64,000 nucleotides of DNA from Lelliottia nimipressuralis (GTDB taxonomy: Bacteria; Pseudomonadota; Gammaproteobacteria; Enterobacterales; Enterobacteriaceae). Every line of letters begins with the position of its first letter. The stretch's first letter is position 1. The notes beneath the pieces are model-generated. The model worked only from the letters and a program-made list of their open reading frames with translations, searched no databases and was not told the DNA's origin. The stretch is taken from assembly GCF_004115925.1 (NCBI RefSeq), contig NZ_SDDX01000026.1, positions 37,179 to 101,178 of the forward strand. Reading direction: 5' to 3'. Positions 53,360-62,048 of this stretch are shown here, piece by piece. A program made the position numbers and the translations under genes.

Positions 53360-54293
53360 GCAGTATCAGGTTGTTCAGTTGGGTCGGGTCGATGCGCCAG
53401 TGATAGATGGCCATCACCAGCTGTTTTTTGTCGCAGCGGCTATTCAGCGCAAAGGTGTAGTTCAGCGTTTGATCGATACTCTGGTAATAGACCGTCATAG
53501 TCATGGACTGGGTTTTGATCTGCTGGTTAATGGTATACAGCGTGTCTTTGATTTTGCTGTAAAAATCTTCTTTGCTCATCTCCAGGCGGTTGGACTCGGA
53601 CAGCTCGTAAATATGAATGTTGCTGTAAACCGCGACTTCCTGCTCTGCCGCGACGATTTTTGGTCCCTGATTACCGGCATAGTGCCAGCCAAAGATCGCG
53701 CCAATCATGACGGTGACCAGCAGGGCTGCCAGGGTGATGAACGGATGCTGAAACCGGGATTTGGCCGATACGATAACGGGGCGTTCAGCGGGAACCGCGA
53801 TCTCAATGGAGGGCGTTTCCATTACCTTAACGGGTTCAGAAACGATGTCCGGCTCGTCAGCAGCGTTGTGCTCAACGGTTGGGCTGAGGGTGGGCAACAC
53901 AAAGCCATCGATCTCCGTGTCCGGCAGATCAATCTCTTCGCTCTCTTTCTCAACGAAACGGCACCACGCCTGCTCAAGCAAATACCCCTTTTTGGGGATT
54001 GTTTTGATAATTTTTTGTTGTTTGCCGTCGTCTTCTAAAGCAGAGCGTAAAGCATGGATGGCATTGGGCAGACTATTATTACCAATAACCCGACGTTCCC
54101 AGACCAGCGTCGTCAATTCTTCGCGAGTGAGAATTTTTCCTGCATTTTCAAGAAGTACATCTAATAGTTTTAATTGATATTCCCCCAGGCGTTTTCTTTC
54201 GCCCGTGACCATGCTTATGAGAGAGCCGGAGGGTAGATCAACTAACCAATTATTAACGGTGGAATATTTTTTTCTCATGGCGACAGGTGACAA
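53316..54293 (-). CDS. lafZ: Transmembrane transcriptional regulator LafZ (ToxR/CadC-like)
   Basis: A 325-residue one-component regulator. Residues ~20-110 form an OmpR-type winged helix (LGEYQLKLLDVLLENAGKILTREELTTLVW, then NAIHALRSALEDDG and KTIPKKGYLL). An acidic linker leads to one membrane helix (FITLAALLVTVMIGAIFGW, near residue 210) and a periplasmic domain of ~100 residues. The position between lafW and lafA is that of lafZ in Flag-2 clusters. It is divergent from the flagellin gene over a 664-base control region. Confidence 0.8.
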   Translation of the reverse strand: MSPVAMRKKYSTVNNWLVDLPSGSLISMVTGERKRLGEYQLKLLDVLLENAGKILTREELTTLVWERRVIGNNSLPNAIHALRSALEDDGKQQKIIKTIPKKGYLLEQAWCRFVEKESEEIDLPDTEIDGFVLPTLSPTVEHNAADEPDIVSEPVKVMETPSIEIAVPAERPVIVSAKSRFQHPFITLAALLVTVMIGAIFGWHYAGNQGPKIVAAEQEVAVYSNIHIYELSESNRLEMSKEDFYSKIKDTLYTINQQIKTQSMTMTVYYQSIDQTLNYTFALNSRCDKKQLVMAIYHWRIDPTQLNNLILRETRRKISEMETCA

Positions 54294-54957
54294 TAAGCCA
54301 CTCCTGAATCAATTATTCATCTCCGCACCGAGCGAAAAAGTCGCGCAATGCTTAATGTAAATTAATCATTAATTCCGTTTAAAATTCATTTGAGAATTGC
54401 CGCGTGCCTGCGGAGATTATGCAAAAACGAGCGGTTTTACGACGTAAACAGGGATTTCGCTCTGCGGAACGGCATGTGCTTGCCGGTCATTTTCCGCCTT
54501 TTCCAGTATGAGATTAGGAAGTTTCTCTTCCTTGACACATTTTTACGCGATAAAACTGTGATGTGCAACAAATTATTAAGTTAATTCTCTAAACAACCAT
54601 TAATGAGAATCGTTAAACGTTAATAGTGATCTGTGGATGTTTTTTATATTAATAGATTGTTCTTTTATGTGAATTTGGTGTTTTATTTTTTCCCGCCGAT
54701 AAAATATTGTTACATTTGGATAAATGAATACATTAAATATTTTTAAGTTGTGTTTAAGTTAAGGAGAGAGTGTGTCGCATTGGTTTTTAATTTATCTTTC
54801 GCAATTTATGCGGTTATTACTCAGACCAGGCTTTTTCTTATAGACGTAATTTTTAATTTTTTTTCATCGCCGATTTAATTCTCCCTTTCAGTGTGTCGTT
54901 TTACTTGAGTACCAGAGAGAAGAGCCTGACAGACAGGTTCACAAGGAGATTACTAAC
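54294..54957. promoter_or_regulatory. AT-rich control region between lafZ and lafA
   Basis: A 664-base non-coding stretch, markedly AT-rich (especially 54540-54890). It contains the sigma-28-like promoter of lafA at 54753-54780 and a leader of about 170 bases before the flagellin ATG. A 64-codon ORF at 54390-54584 has no coding features. The region probably also carries the lafZ promoter; H-NS binding is likely from composition only. Confidence 0.7.
54753..54780 (+). promoter_or_regulatory. Sigma-28 (LafS-type) promoter of lafA
   Basis: TTTAAGTT (54753-54760), 13 bases, GTCGC (54774-54778); the last 11 bases read GAGTGTGTCGC. Same motif and spacing as before lfgM and the EAL gene. A near-copy of the -35-like part (TTTTAAGTTG) lies just upstream. 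Confidence 0.8.
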
Positions 54958-55806
54958 ATGGCACTTTCTATTTTCACTAACGCGTCTTCCATGGCTTCTA
55001 CTAACGCACTGAATAAATCCAACAGCATGCTGTCTACTGCAATGGAACGTCTGGGTACCGGTAAACGTATCAACTCCGCAGCGGACGATGCAGCTGGCCT
55101 GCAAATCGCAACCCGCCTGCAGGGTCAGAGCAATGGTATGGCTGTTGCACAGCGCAACATCTCTGACGCGACTGCGCTGCTGCAGACCGCAGAAGGTGCT
55201 TTTGATGAAGTGAGCAACATCATGTACCGCATGAAAGACCTCGCAACACAGGCAGCGAACGACACGAACGGTACTGAAGATCGCGCTGCGCTGCAGTCTG
55301 AAATGGACGAACTGAACGCTGAACTGACCAACATTATGGACAACACCAAATACGCAGGCGAAAACCTGTTCGGTGCGAGCGGTAAATTCGCTTCTGCAAT
55401 GAACTTCCAGATCGGTGCATCTGAAGGCGAGAAACTGACTGTAAACGTGAGCACAGAACTGACCACCGTGACCGGTTCCGGCGGTATGGGCGCACTGACT
55501 GCTTCTGGCGCGCTGACCACTGTTTCTGGCGCTCAGGCGATGATCACAAGCGTAGAAGGCGCTATCTCTGAAGTGGGTACCCTGCGTTCTAAACTGGGTG
55601 CAAACATCAACCGTCTGGGCCACACCGCGGCTAACCTGGCGAACATGAAAGACAACACCGACCTGGCGCTGGGTAACATCCGTGATGCTGACTTCGCGTC
55701 TGAAGCCTCCAGCATGACCCGTAACCAGATGCTGGCCCAAACCAGCATGTCCATGCTGAAGCAGTCCAACAGCATGTCCGGAATGGTGATGTCCCTGCTG
55801 GGCTAA
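54958..55806 (+). CDS. lafA: Lateral flagellin LafA
   Basis: A 282-residue flagellin with conserved D0/D1 ends: MALSIFTNASSMASTNALNKS, RLGTGKRINSAADDAAGLQIA and the C-terminal NIRDADFASEASSM...MLAQTSMSMLKQSNSM. The variable middle is very short (about residues 150-185), so the filament surface is small. AAGGAG stands 9 bases before the ATG. Codon use is biased to highly expressed codons. It is monocistronic with its own terminator and a sigma-28 promoter far upstream. Confidence 0.96.
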   Translation: MALSIFTNASSMASTNALNKSNSMLSTAMERLGTGKRINSAADDAAGLQIATRLQGQSNGMAVAQRNISDATALLQTAEGAFDEVSNIMYRMKDLATQAANDTNGTEDRAALQSEMDELNAELTNIMDNTKYAGENLFGASGKFASAMNFQIGASEGEKLTVNVSTELTTVTGSGGMGALTASGALTTVSGAQAMITSVEGAISEVGTLRSKLGANINRLGHTAANLANMKDNTDLALGNIRDADFASEASSMTRNQMLAQTSMSMLKQSNSMSGMVMSLLG

Positions 55807-55823
55807 TCCCAATCCGTTCGATG

Positions 55824-55852
55824 AAAACACCGCTGTAAGGCGGTGTTTTTGT
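55824..55852 (+). terminator. Terminator after lafA
   Basis: A perfect 10-bp stem AAAACACCGC / GCGGTGTTTT (55824-55833, 55840-55849) with a 6-base loop runs into TTTTTG. It separates lafA from the sigma-54-driven lafB operon. Confidence 0.9.
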
Positions 55853-55943
55853 TTGCGGCCTTTCCCCTTCCTGTCTTTTCCCATTCGGGGAAAGTTGCCT
55901 TCCCGGTAAATCGTAACTAACTGAATTAACTAAATTTAAAAAC

Positions 55944-55959
55944 TGGCACGATGGTTGCA
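55944..55959 (+). promoter_or_regulatory. Sigma-54 promoter of the lafB-U operon
   Basis: TGGCACGATGGTTGCA matches the sigma-54 consensus exactly (TGGCACG, 4 nt, TTGC) and differs from the lfgB promoter by one base over TGGCACGATAGTTGC. It lies 48 bases before the lafB ATG. It would drive lafBCDEF, the sigma-28 gene lafS and the stator genes. Confidence 0.93.
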
Positions 55960-56005
55960 TTAACTGAGCATGGTTTAGCAACAGGTGCGAATGGAGACAA
56001 CTACT

Positions 56006-57310
56006 ATGGCAGATTTCAGCAGCATAGATCCGACGACGCTGGCGCAGTCGCTGGCGTCCTACGACATTATGTCGATCCAGAATCAGCTGAAGACCAAAAC
56101 AGCCACGATGACGTCGCAGAAAAAAGCGCTGGACGCGCTTCGCACCGCATTAACCGATTTTCGCAGCGCCATTAAAGGGCTGAACAGCACCAATGACGGG
56201 ATGTTGCAAAACAGCGCCACCGTCAACCGCGAAGGGATTGCGACCGTCACGGCCAACTCCTCGGCGCAGAAGGGCACATACAACATCGAAGTCGATCAGC
56301 TGGCGTCCGCCCATCAGATCGGTTTCGGCGATCTGACGGATGATGCCATCAAAGATGCCACCGGCATGATGGAGATCACCCTCGGCGAAGGGGCGGATGC
56401 GAAAACCATCAACGTTGATATGGACAGTATCAACAGCCTGAGCGATCTCACCAAAGCCATTAATGGCGATGAAAATAACCCCGGCGTCACCGCTTCGCTG
56501 ATCCGCACCGACGGCAAAGTGACGCTGATGCTGAGCAGTGACGAAAGCGGCGCAGCCAATAAGGTAACCGTCGGCGGGACGGCAGGTTTTAACTCGGCGA
56601 ACGCCAAAGAGATCTCGAAAGCGCAAGACGCCAAATTCCGTATGGGCGAAATGGAATTTTCCAACAGCAGCAACACGCTGGATAAGCTCATCGACGGCGT
56701 GACCATCGAACTGACGTCTAAGACCGAAGCCGACAAGCCGCTGACCATCACCATCGGCACAGATACGGCGGGCACCAAAGAGCAGCTGCAGACCTTCATT
56801 ACCTCATACAACACCCTGCAGGACACGCTGCAAAAACTGACCAAAAGCGGCAGCGGCGACGGTGAAGAGCGCGGCGCGTTTGCGGGCGATGCCACCATGG
56901 CCTCCCTCGATCGCGAGCTGAACGACGTGCTGCGCACCCAGTTTGGCGGCAAGCGGATGTCCGATTTCGGCATCACAGCGGATAAAGACGGCAAGCTGGA
57001 GATCGACAGCAAAAAGCTCGACGCCGCGCTGACCGCCGATCCGCAGGCGCTGACGGGCCTGTTCAACGGCAAAGACGGGCTGATCGCGGCGGTGGATAAA
57101 TCCCTCGACCGTTACCTCAATTCGACCACCGGCCTGCTGAAAGGTCGCCAGGAAGTGCTCGACCGCCAGCAGAGCGATATTGACACCAAAACCGAAGCCA
57201 TGAATTCGCGTTATGACTCCTCGTATAACCGCTATCTGAAGCAATTTACTCAGTTGCAGCAGGCCATGGCCCAGATGGAAAACACCAAGAGTATGTTTGG
57301 TTTAGAGTAA
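56006..57310 (+). CDS. lafB: Lateral flagellar filament cap LafB (FliD family)
   Basis: A 434-residue FliD homologue that caps the filament and places flagellin subunits. The N-terminal coiled coil contains ALDALRTALTDFRSAIKGLN, the C-terminal coiled coil RYDSSYNRYLKQFTQLQQAMAQM. The ATG at 56006 (MADFSSID) is chosen: GGAGA at 55993-55997 is well placed for it, and the GTG at 55985 would start too near the sigma-54 transcription start. Confidence 0.93.
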   Translation: MADFSSIDPTTLAQSLASYDIMSIQNQLKTKTATMTSQKKALDALRTALTDFRSAIKGLNSTNDGMLQNSATVNREGIATVTANSSAQKGTYNIEVDQLASAHQIGFGDLTDDAIKDATGMMEITLGEGADAKTINVDMDSINSLSDLTKAINGDENNPGVTASLIRTDGKVTLMLSSDESGAANKVTVGGTAGFNSANAKEISKAQDAKFRMGEMEFSNSSNTLDKLIDGVTIELTSKTEADKPLTITIGTDTAGTKEQLQTFITSYNTLQDTLQKLTKSGSGDGEERGAFAGDATMASLDRELNDVLRTQFGGKRMSDFGITADKDGKLEIDSKKLDAALTADPQALTGLFNGKDGLIAAVDKSLDRYLNSTTGLLKGRQEVLDRQQSDIDTKTEAMNSRYDSSYNRYLKQFTQLQQAMAQMENTKSMFGLE

Positions 57311-57326
57311 GGAAAACAGAGCTTTT

Positions 57327-57722
57327 ATGTACGGGAACGAACAGCAGGGCTTCGGCCATTACCAGCAGTCCGACTTAGCAATTCAGGCGGCGGCAGCGAA
57401 TCCGCATCAACTGGTTTTGATGCTGTTTAACGGCCTGATGGATGAACTGGTGCGGGCAAAAAGCCACATCGCGGCGCGTCGCTATGACCGTAAGGTCCAG
57501 AGCATTAACAAATGCATCGACATTCTGAATGCCCTGACCAGCTCGCTGGATTTCGACAAAGGGGGCGAGCTGGCGCTGAGCCTGGCGAACCTCTATGACT
57601 ACTGCGTTTATCGTCTGTATGACGCCAGCCATAAGCTCTCCGTTGAGCACGTTGAAGAGGTGGAAGTGATCCTCCGCAACCTGCAGGACGGCTGGGAAAA
57701 AATGGGGCAGCAGAATGGATGA
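57327..57722 (+). CDS. lafC: Lateral flagellin chaperone LafC (FliS family)
   Basis: A 131-residue FliS homologue, which binds the C-terminal end of flagellin before export. Seen are QAAAANPHQLVLMLFNGLMDELVRAK and ALTSSLDFDKGGELALSLANLYDYCVYRL. It overlaps lafD by 8 bases. Confidence 0.95.
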   Translation: MYGNEQQGFGHYQQSDLAIQAAAANPHQLVLMLFNGLMDELVRAKSHIAARRYDRKVQSINKCIDILNALTSSLDFDKGGELALSLANLYDYCVYRLYDASHKLSVEHVEEVEVILRNLQDGWEKMGQQNG

Positions 57723-58020
57723 TCTACAGGTTATGCGTTTTCTGGCGCGTTCCCTGGAGCAGGCGGCCAGTCAGCACGACTGGCCGAAAATGCAGGAGGT
57801 CGACGCGCAGATCGCCGGGCTATTGATCTCCCTGCACGGGCAGACGCTGACAGCGGAAAAACGTGAGGCGCTGACGGCACTGCGCACGGTGCATCAGCAG
57901 GTGAGCCAGTACAGCCAGCAGCAAAGCGATGAGCTGGAGCAGCAGATGGCCCGCGCGCGTCGCAACCGTGAAGGCGCAAGCGCCTACGCGCAGTTTGCCG
58001 ATGTGGGAGAGAGAGGCTGA
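57715..58020 (+). CDS. lafD: Lateral flagellar chaperone LafD (FliT-like)
   Basis: A 101-residue helical protein in the place of FliT, the chaperone of the filament cap. Sequence alone shows only amphipathic helices (MQEVDAQIAGLLISL, VHQQVSQYSQQQSDELEQQMARARR). Naming rests on order after lafC; the stop abuts the lafE start. Confidence 0.75.
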   Translation: MDDLQVMRFLARSLEQAASQHDWPKMQEVDAQIAGLLISLHGQTLTAEKREALTALRTVHQQVSQYSQQQSDELEQQMARARRNREGASAYAQFADVGERG

Positions 58021-59063
58021 TGAATCTGCTGCTCACGCCACTGACGTTAACGCCTGCCACCCCGGAGCCGGGAGCCATTGCCCCGGCGCTGCCCGCGACG
58101 GACACAGCGTCGGCGACGCTGCCGGGTACGCCTGTCGGCGAGCCCGCGCCTGCGGCGTTCAACGACGCGCTGCTCAATATCATCAATAACCTGCTGGGCG
58201 GTGAGAAAACGCGCGACACCACCATGGTGCTGGCGGGGCTTAAGACGGATGACGAAGACGACGACGCGACGACGGATACCGCCGACAGCGCACAACCGGC
58301 GCCGGATACGCTAACACCACCGCAGGCGCTGCTGGACACCTTGCTGATGGCAAGCCAGATGCCGGTCAAAACGCTGAATGCCGCCCCGGCCGCACCGCAA
58401 AGTGGCGAAGCGCTAAAAATGCAGACGCTGTCGGCGGGGATTATGCCGCAGGCCCACGCGTCACAACCGACGCCTGTGCCCGCACCATTACCTGTGGCGC
58501 AGGCAGTCGAGCATACCAAACCGCTCGCCGCCGAGGTGGTGAAAACTCTGGCTGACGTGCTGCCTGCCGCAGGGCAACCGGTCGCCAGCGGGCAGACATT
58601 CTCGACGGCGATGGAGAAGCAAACCGTGCATTTGCCGCCGGTCAAACTGGACGCAGACGAAACCAAATGGGCGCAGCAGTTGCACAGCGCGCTTAACGAT
58701 CGGCTGCAGATCCAGGTCAAAAACCAGGTGCAGCACGCCACCATCCGTCTCGATCCGCCAGAGATGGGCAAAGTGGATATCTCGCTGCAGATCGAAAATG
58801 GTCGGATGCAGGTGCACATCAGCGCCAGCAACAGCGAGACGGTGCGCGCGCTCCAGCAGATCAGCAATGAACTGCGCCAGAGCCTGACAGAGCAAAATGT
58901 TGTCCAGGTGAACGTGCAGGTATCTACCCAGTCCGGACGGCAGCAAGGACGCGGACAGCAACTGCTATCCCAGGCAGACAGGCCTGAAGCAGGGGCAGAG
59001 ATAGCCGCAGAGGACGCACACTCCACTGACGGTACAGACGATTCAGTATTACTTACGGTTTAA
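58020..59063 (+). CDS. lafE: Lateral hook-length control protein LafE (FliK family)
   Basis: A 347-residue protein whose first ~210 residues are Ala/Pro/Thr-rich and probably unfolded, the form of the FliK ruler. The C-terminal substrate-switch domain contains HATIRLDPPEMGKVDISLQIENGRMQVHISA. It would act on LfhB to change export from hook to filament proteins. It starts at the last base of lafD. Confidence 0.9.
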   Translation: MNLLLTPLTLTPATPEPGAIAPALPATDTASATLPGTPVGEPAPAAFNDALLNIINNLLGGEKTRDTTMVLAGLKTDDEDDDATTDTADSAQPAPDTLTPPQALLDTLLMASQMPVKTLNAAPAAPQSGEALKMQTLSAGIMPQAHASQPTPVPAPLPVAQAVEHTKPLAAEVVKTLADVLPAAGQPVASGQTFSTAMEKQTVHLPPVKLDADETKWAQQLHSALNDRLQIQVKNQVQHATIRLDPPEMGKVDISLQIENGRMQVHISASNSETVRALQQISNELRQSLTEQNVVQVNVQVSTQSGRQQGRGQQLLSQADRPEAGAEIAAEDAHSTDGTDDSVLLTV

Positions 59064-59066
59064 CTT

Positions 59067-59534
59067 ATGACTTTGAAGACTTTTTCTTTAGGGCTGGTGA
59101 TTGCCCTGATAGCAGCCACTTTTGCCGCCGTACTGACCGTCATGGGCACGCATTTGCTCAGCCAGGACGAGCATAAACGTTCCATCATTTCTGATTTCTT
59201 CAGCTCGTCGAAAGAGAGCGTGGTGGAGTTTGTCGAAATCAAAAACGTGGTCGTCACCTTAAAAAGCCCCGGCGATTCCGAGCGCTATCTGCTGCTGGAG
59301 CTGGCCCTGACCACTGATTCCGCCGCCGACACCAGCCGCGCGGAGGAGATGTCTCCGGCCATTCGCGGCGCGACGGTCAATGCCCTCTCAGCGATGGACT
59401 ACGACGCGGTGCGTGAAATGAGCGTGGAAGCCCTGCGCGATAAGCTGATGAATGCCTACACGGCCCGCTTTGAGAGCCTCAATACGCGTATGCCGTTTAA
59501 AGACGTCATCATCAGCAAAATGGTTTTCCAGTAA
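59067..59534 (+). CDS. lafF: Lateral flagellar basal body protein LafF (FliL family)
   Basis: A 155-residue protein with an N-terminal membrane helix (GLVIALIAATFAAVLTVMGTHLL) and a periplasmic FliL domain (NVVVTLKSPGDSERYLLLELAL...MPFKDVIISKMVFQ). FliL surrounds and supports the stator units. It is 3 bases after lafE. Confidence 0.9.
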   Translation: MTLKTFSLGLVIALIAATFAAVLTVMGTHLLSQDEHKRSIISDFFSSSKESVVEFVEIKNVVVTLKSPGDSERYLLLELALTTDSAADTSRAEEMSPAIRGATVNALSAMDYDAVREMSVEALRDKLMNAYTARFESLNTRMPFKDVIISKMVFQ

Positions 59535-59553
59535 GAAACGGTAGTCGACTGAC

Positions 59554-60249
59554 ATGATGGATTTTATTGCGGATGACGCGCTGACCCCGGCTGATGAAGC
59601 GAAGTACATCAACGCGTACTTACCGCTTGTGCACCGGGTGGTGAAGCAGCTCTCCTGGCAAACCAGTAGCGTAATGGACAAAGAGGACATGGAGCAGATC
59701 GCCCTGATGGGTCTGCTGACCTCCCTGCGTCGCTACGGCCACCCTGATGAGCAGTTTGGCGCTTACGCGGCTGCGCGCGTGCGTGGCGCGGTGCTGGATG
59801 AGCTGCGCGAGCTGGACTGGCGTCCGCGTCGGCTTCGACAGAAGAGCCACAAGATCAACGATGCGATCCGCGACATCACGCGCAAGCTGGGGCGCACGCC
59901 GACGTTTGAGGATCTCAGCGAGCACCTCTCCATCACCGCTGACGAATACCACGAGTATTTACTGCTGGATTGCGCCAGGACGCTGGAAAGTCTCGATGAA
60001 TTATTAGGTGAGGATGCGCTGCACGGCACCCTCAACACCCGCTCGCTGGAGGACGAAATGGTCACCAGCGGCACGTTAAAGGCTGCGCTGGCGAGCCTTG
60101 ATGAGCGTGAACAACTGATTCTGACGCTCTATTACCAGCAGGAAATGAGTCTGAAAGAAATCGCGCTGGTTCTCGATCTGACCGAGGCGCGCGTCTGCCA
60201 GCTTAATAAAAAGATCGCTCAAAAGATCCAGTGTTTTTTCCAGAAGTGA
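59554..60249 (+). CDS. lafS: Lateral flagellar sigma-28 factor LafS (FliA family)
   Basis: A 231-residue sigma factor of the FliA type. Region 2 is YLPLVHRVVKQLSW...EDMEQIALMGLLTSLRRY, region 3 VRGAVLDELRELDWRPRRLRQKSHKI, and region 4 LDEREQLILTLYYQQEMSLKEIALVLDLTEARVCQL. Two adjacent ATGs (59554, 59557) could both start it. It lies inside the sigma-54 lafB operon, so LafK should control it, and it should read lafA, lfgM and the EAL gene while being held back by LfgM. Confidence 0.95.
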   Translation: MMDFIADDALTPADEAKYINAYLPLVHRVVKQLSWQTSSVMDKEDMEQIALMGLLTSLRRYGHPDEQFGAYAAARVRGAVLDELRELDWRPRRLRQKSHKINDAIRDITRKLGRTPTFEDLSEHLSITADEYHEYLLLDCARTLESLDELLGEDALHGTLNTRSLEDEMVTSGTLKAALASLDEREQLILTLYYQQEMSLKEIALVLDLTEARVCQLNKKIAQKIQCFFQK

Positions 60250-60256
60250 AAGGTAT

Positions 60257-61120
60257 ATGCAAAAGTTTCTCGGTATTTTTATTATTTTTGCCTGCGTTGT
60301 CGGCGGGTTTCTGATGTCCGGCGGCCGTCTCGCCTCATTCTGGCAGCCCGGTGAAATCATCATCATTTTAGGGGCCGGTCTGGGGGCGATGGTGCTCGCG
60401 AATCCGCGTCCGGTTCTGGCGGAAATGTATCGTCAGTTTCGCGGCATTATGCGCAAAAACGAGTACACGGATGAGTATCAACGCCAGCTGTTGATGCTGC
60501 TGTTTGAACTGCTGGAGCTGGTGCAGGACGGCGGCCTAAAGGTGCTGGATGCGCACATCGAAGTGCCGGAAAGTAGCCCGCTGTTCCAGAAATATCCGCT
60601 GATCCTGCAGAACAAAGCGCTGATCACCTTTATCTCTGACAACTTCCGCCTGATGGCGATGGGTAAGATTAACGAGCACGAGCTGGAAGGGATTCTGGAG
60701 CAGGAGCTGGTGGCGATGGAAGAGAACCTGCTGCAGCCGTCCCGCTCGCTGCAACGTACCGCAGAAGCGATGCCGGGCTTCGGTATCTGTGCAGCGGTAC
60801 TGGGGATCATTATCACCATGCAATCCATCGACGGCTCCATTGCGGTGATCGGCGTGAAAGTGGCGGCGGCGCTGGTCGGGACCTTCCTCGGCGTTTTCTT
60901 CTGCTATTGCCTGATGGACCCGGTGGCGAACGCCATGGAGCAGAACACCAAAAAGCAGCTCGCGGTGATCGAGTGCGTGCGTACCGTGCTGGTGAATCAC
61001 GTGGCGGGCAAACCCACGCTGCTGGCGGTGGATGCCGGACGTAAAATGCTGCCGCTCGATTCGAAACCGACCTTCGCCACGCTCGACGGCTGGGTGAACC
61101 AGATGACGGGTGAATCCTGA
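60257..61120 (+). CDS. lafT: Lateral flagellar stator protein LafT (MotA family)
   Basis: A 287-residue protein with four membrane helices (starting FLGIFIIFACVVGGFLMSGG) and the long cytoplasmic loop with the MotA charged segment. The conserved pore helices include PGFGICAAVLGIIITMQSIDG and VAAALVGTFLGVFFCYCLMDP. The sequence is of the proton-type MotA group. Its stop overlaps the lafU start by one base. Confidence 0.94.
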   Translation: MQKFLGIFIIFACVVGGFLMSGGRLASFWQPGEIIIILGAGLGAMVLANPRPVLAEMYRQFRGIMRKNEYTDEYQRQLLMLLFELLELVQDGGLKVLDAHIEVPESSPLFQKYPLILQNKALITFISDNFRLMAMGKINEHELEGILEQELVAMEENLLQPSRSLQRTAEAMPGFGICAAVLGIIITMQSIDGSIAVIGVKVAAALVGTFLGVFFCYCLMDPVANAMEQNTKKQLAVIECVRTVLVNHVAGKPTLLAVDAGRKMLPLDSKPTFATLDGWVNQMTGES

Positions 61121-62040
61121 TGCGCGGCACACGCGGAAAAGAACATACCACCATCATCAAACGCTCCTCGCGCAAAAGCCACGACACCTTTCATGGCGGG
61201 GCGTGGAAGGTGGCCTTCGCCGACTTTACTCTCGCGATGATGGCGCTGTTTATGGTTCTGTGGATCATGGGCTCGGTGACGGAAGAGGAGCGCAAAGAGA
61301 TCGTCTCTCAGCTCAACGGCGAGTCGATTTTTGAGGGCAACTCCCTGACGCCAATCACCCAGCCGCACGGCAGCGGCGGTAAAATTGCGGTCACGGAAAA
61401 ACGCGATCGCGAAGCGAAAAAATCATCCGCAGAAAAACCGATGACTATTCAGGCTGGGCTGAAAGGCGAAAGTCTGGAGGATGTGAATAAGCGTTCCCAA
61501 AGGGAGATCGAAGATCTGGCGCGGATCATCATGAAGATCACCTCGGCCTACGATGCCCAGTCGAACCTGAAAATGGAGATCGTCCCGCAGGGGCTACGGA
61601 TCCTGATCACCGACGATCAGAAGCGCGAGATGTTCCAGCGCAGCAGCGCGATCCTGACGCCGTTCTTTACTCGTCTGCTGACGGAGTTCTCCCCGGCGCT
61701 CAACAAGATCGACAACAAAATCATTATCACCGGCCACACGGACGCTACCCGTTTCCGCGATCAGGATCTCTACAACAACTGGAACCTGTCCGGCGAGCGA
61801 GCCATGCAGGCGCGTAAAGTCCTGACCAGAGCCGGGTTAGCGCCAGGGAAAATTTTGCAGGTGAGTGGAATGGCCGATCAGATGCTGCTCGACCCGGAAA
61901 ATCCGCTCAGCTCCTCGAACCGCCGCATTGAAATCATGGTGCTGACACACTCGGCGAGCGAGTCGCTGTACCAGTTCTTTGGTCAGCACGGCGAGAAAGT
62001 GATCAAGCCGATCATTGATAAACTCTCGCAGAAACAATAG
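61120..62040 (+). CDS. lafU: Lateral flagellar stator protein LafU (MotB family)
   Basis: A 306-residue protein with a basic cytoplasmic end (TIIKRSSRKSHDTFHGGAWKVAFADF), one membrane helix with the ion-carrying aspartate in ADFTLAMMALFMVLW, and a peptidoglycan-binding OmpA domain (IIITGHTDATRF...NWNLSGERAMQARKVL). In E. coli K-12 this gene (lafU/mbhA) is only a remnant; here it is intact. Confidence 0.94.
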   Translation: MRGTRGKEHTTIIKRSSRKSHDTFHGGAWKVAFADFTLAMMALFMVLWIMGSVTEEERKEIVSQLNGESIFEGNSLTPITQPHGSGGKIAVTEKRDREAKKSSAEKPMTIQAGLKGESLEDVNKRSQREIEDLARIIMKITSAYDAQSNLKMEIVPQGLRILITDDQKREMFQRSSAILTPFFTRLLTEFSPALNKIDNKIIITGHTDATRFRDQDLYNNWNLSGERAMQARKVLTRAGLAPGKILQVSGMADQMLLDPENPLSSSNRRIEIMVLTHSASESLYQFFGQHGEKVIKPIIDKLSQKQ

Positions 62041-62048
62041 ACGATTGA

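Noticed and set aside
54390..54584. 64-codon ORF in the lafZ-lafA gap
   Set aside because: No family motif, no clear ribosome-binding site, and it lies in a control region; chance frame.
54901..55884. 327-codon open frame on the minus strand over the flagellin gene
   Set aside because: It mirrors lafA; it is Cys/His/Gln-rich without any domain and with no ribosome-binding site.
57731..59026. 431-codon open frame on the minus strand
   Set aside because: It is Ser/Cys/Ala-rich low-complexity, opposite to lafD and lafE whose family features are clear.
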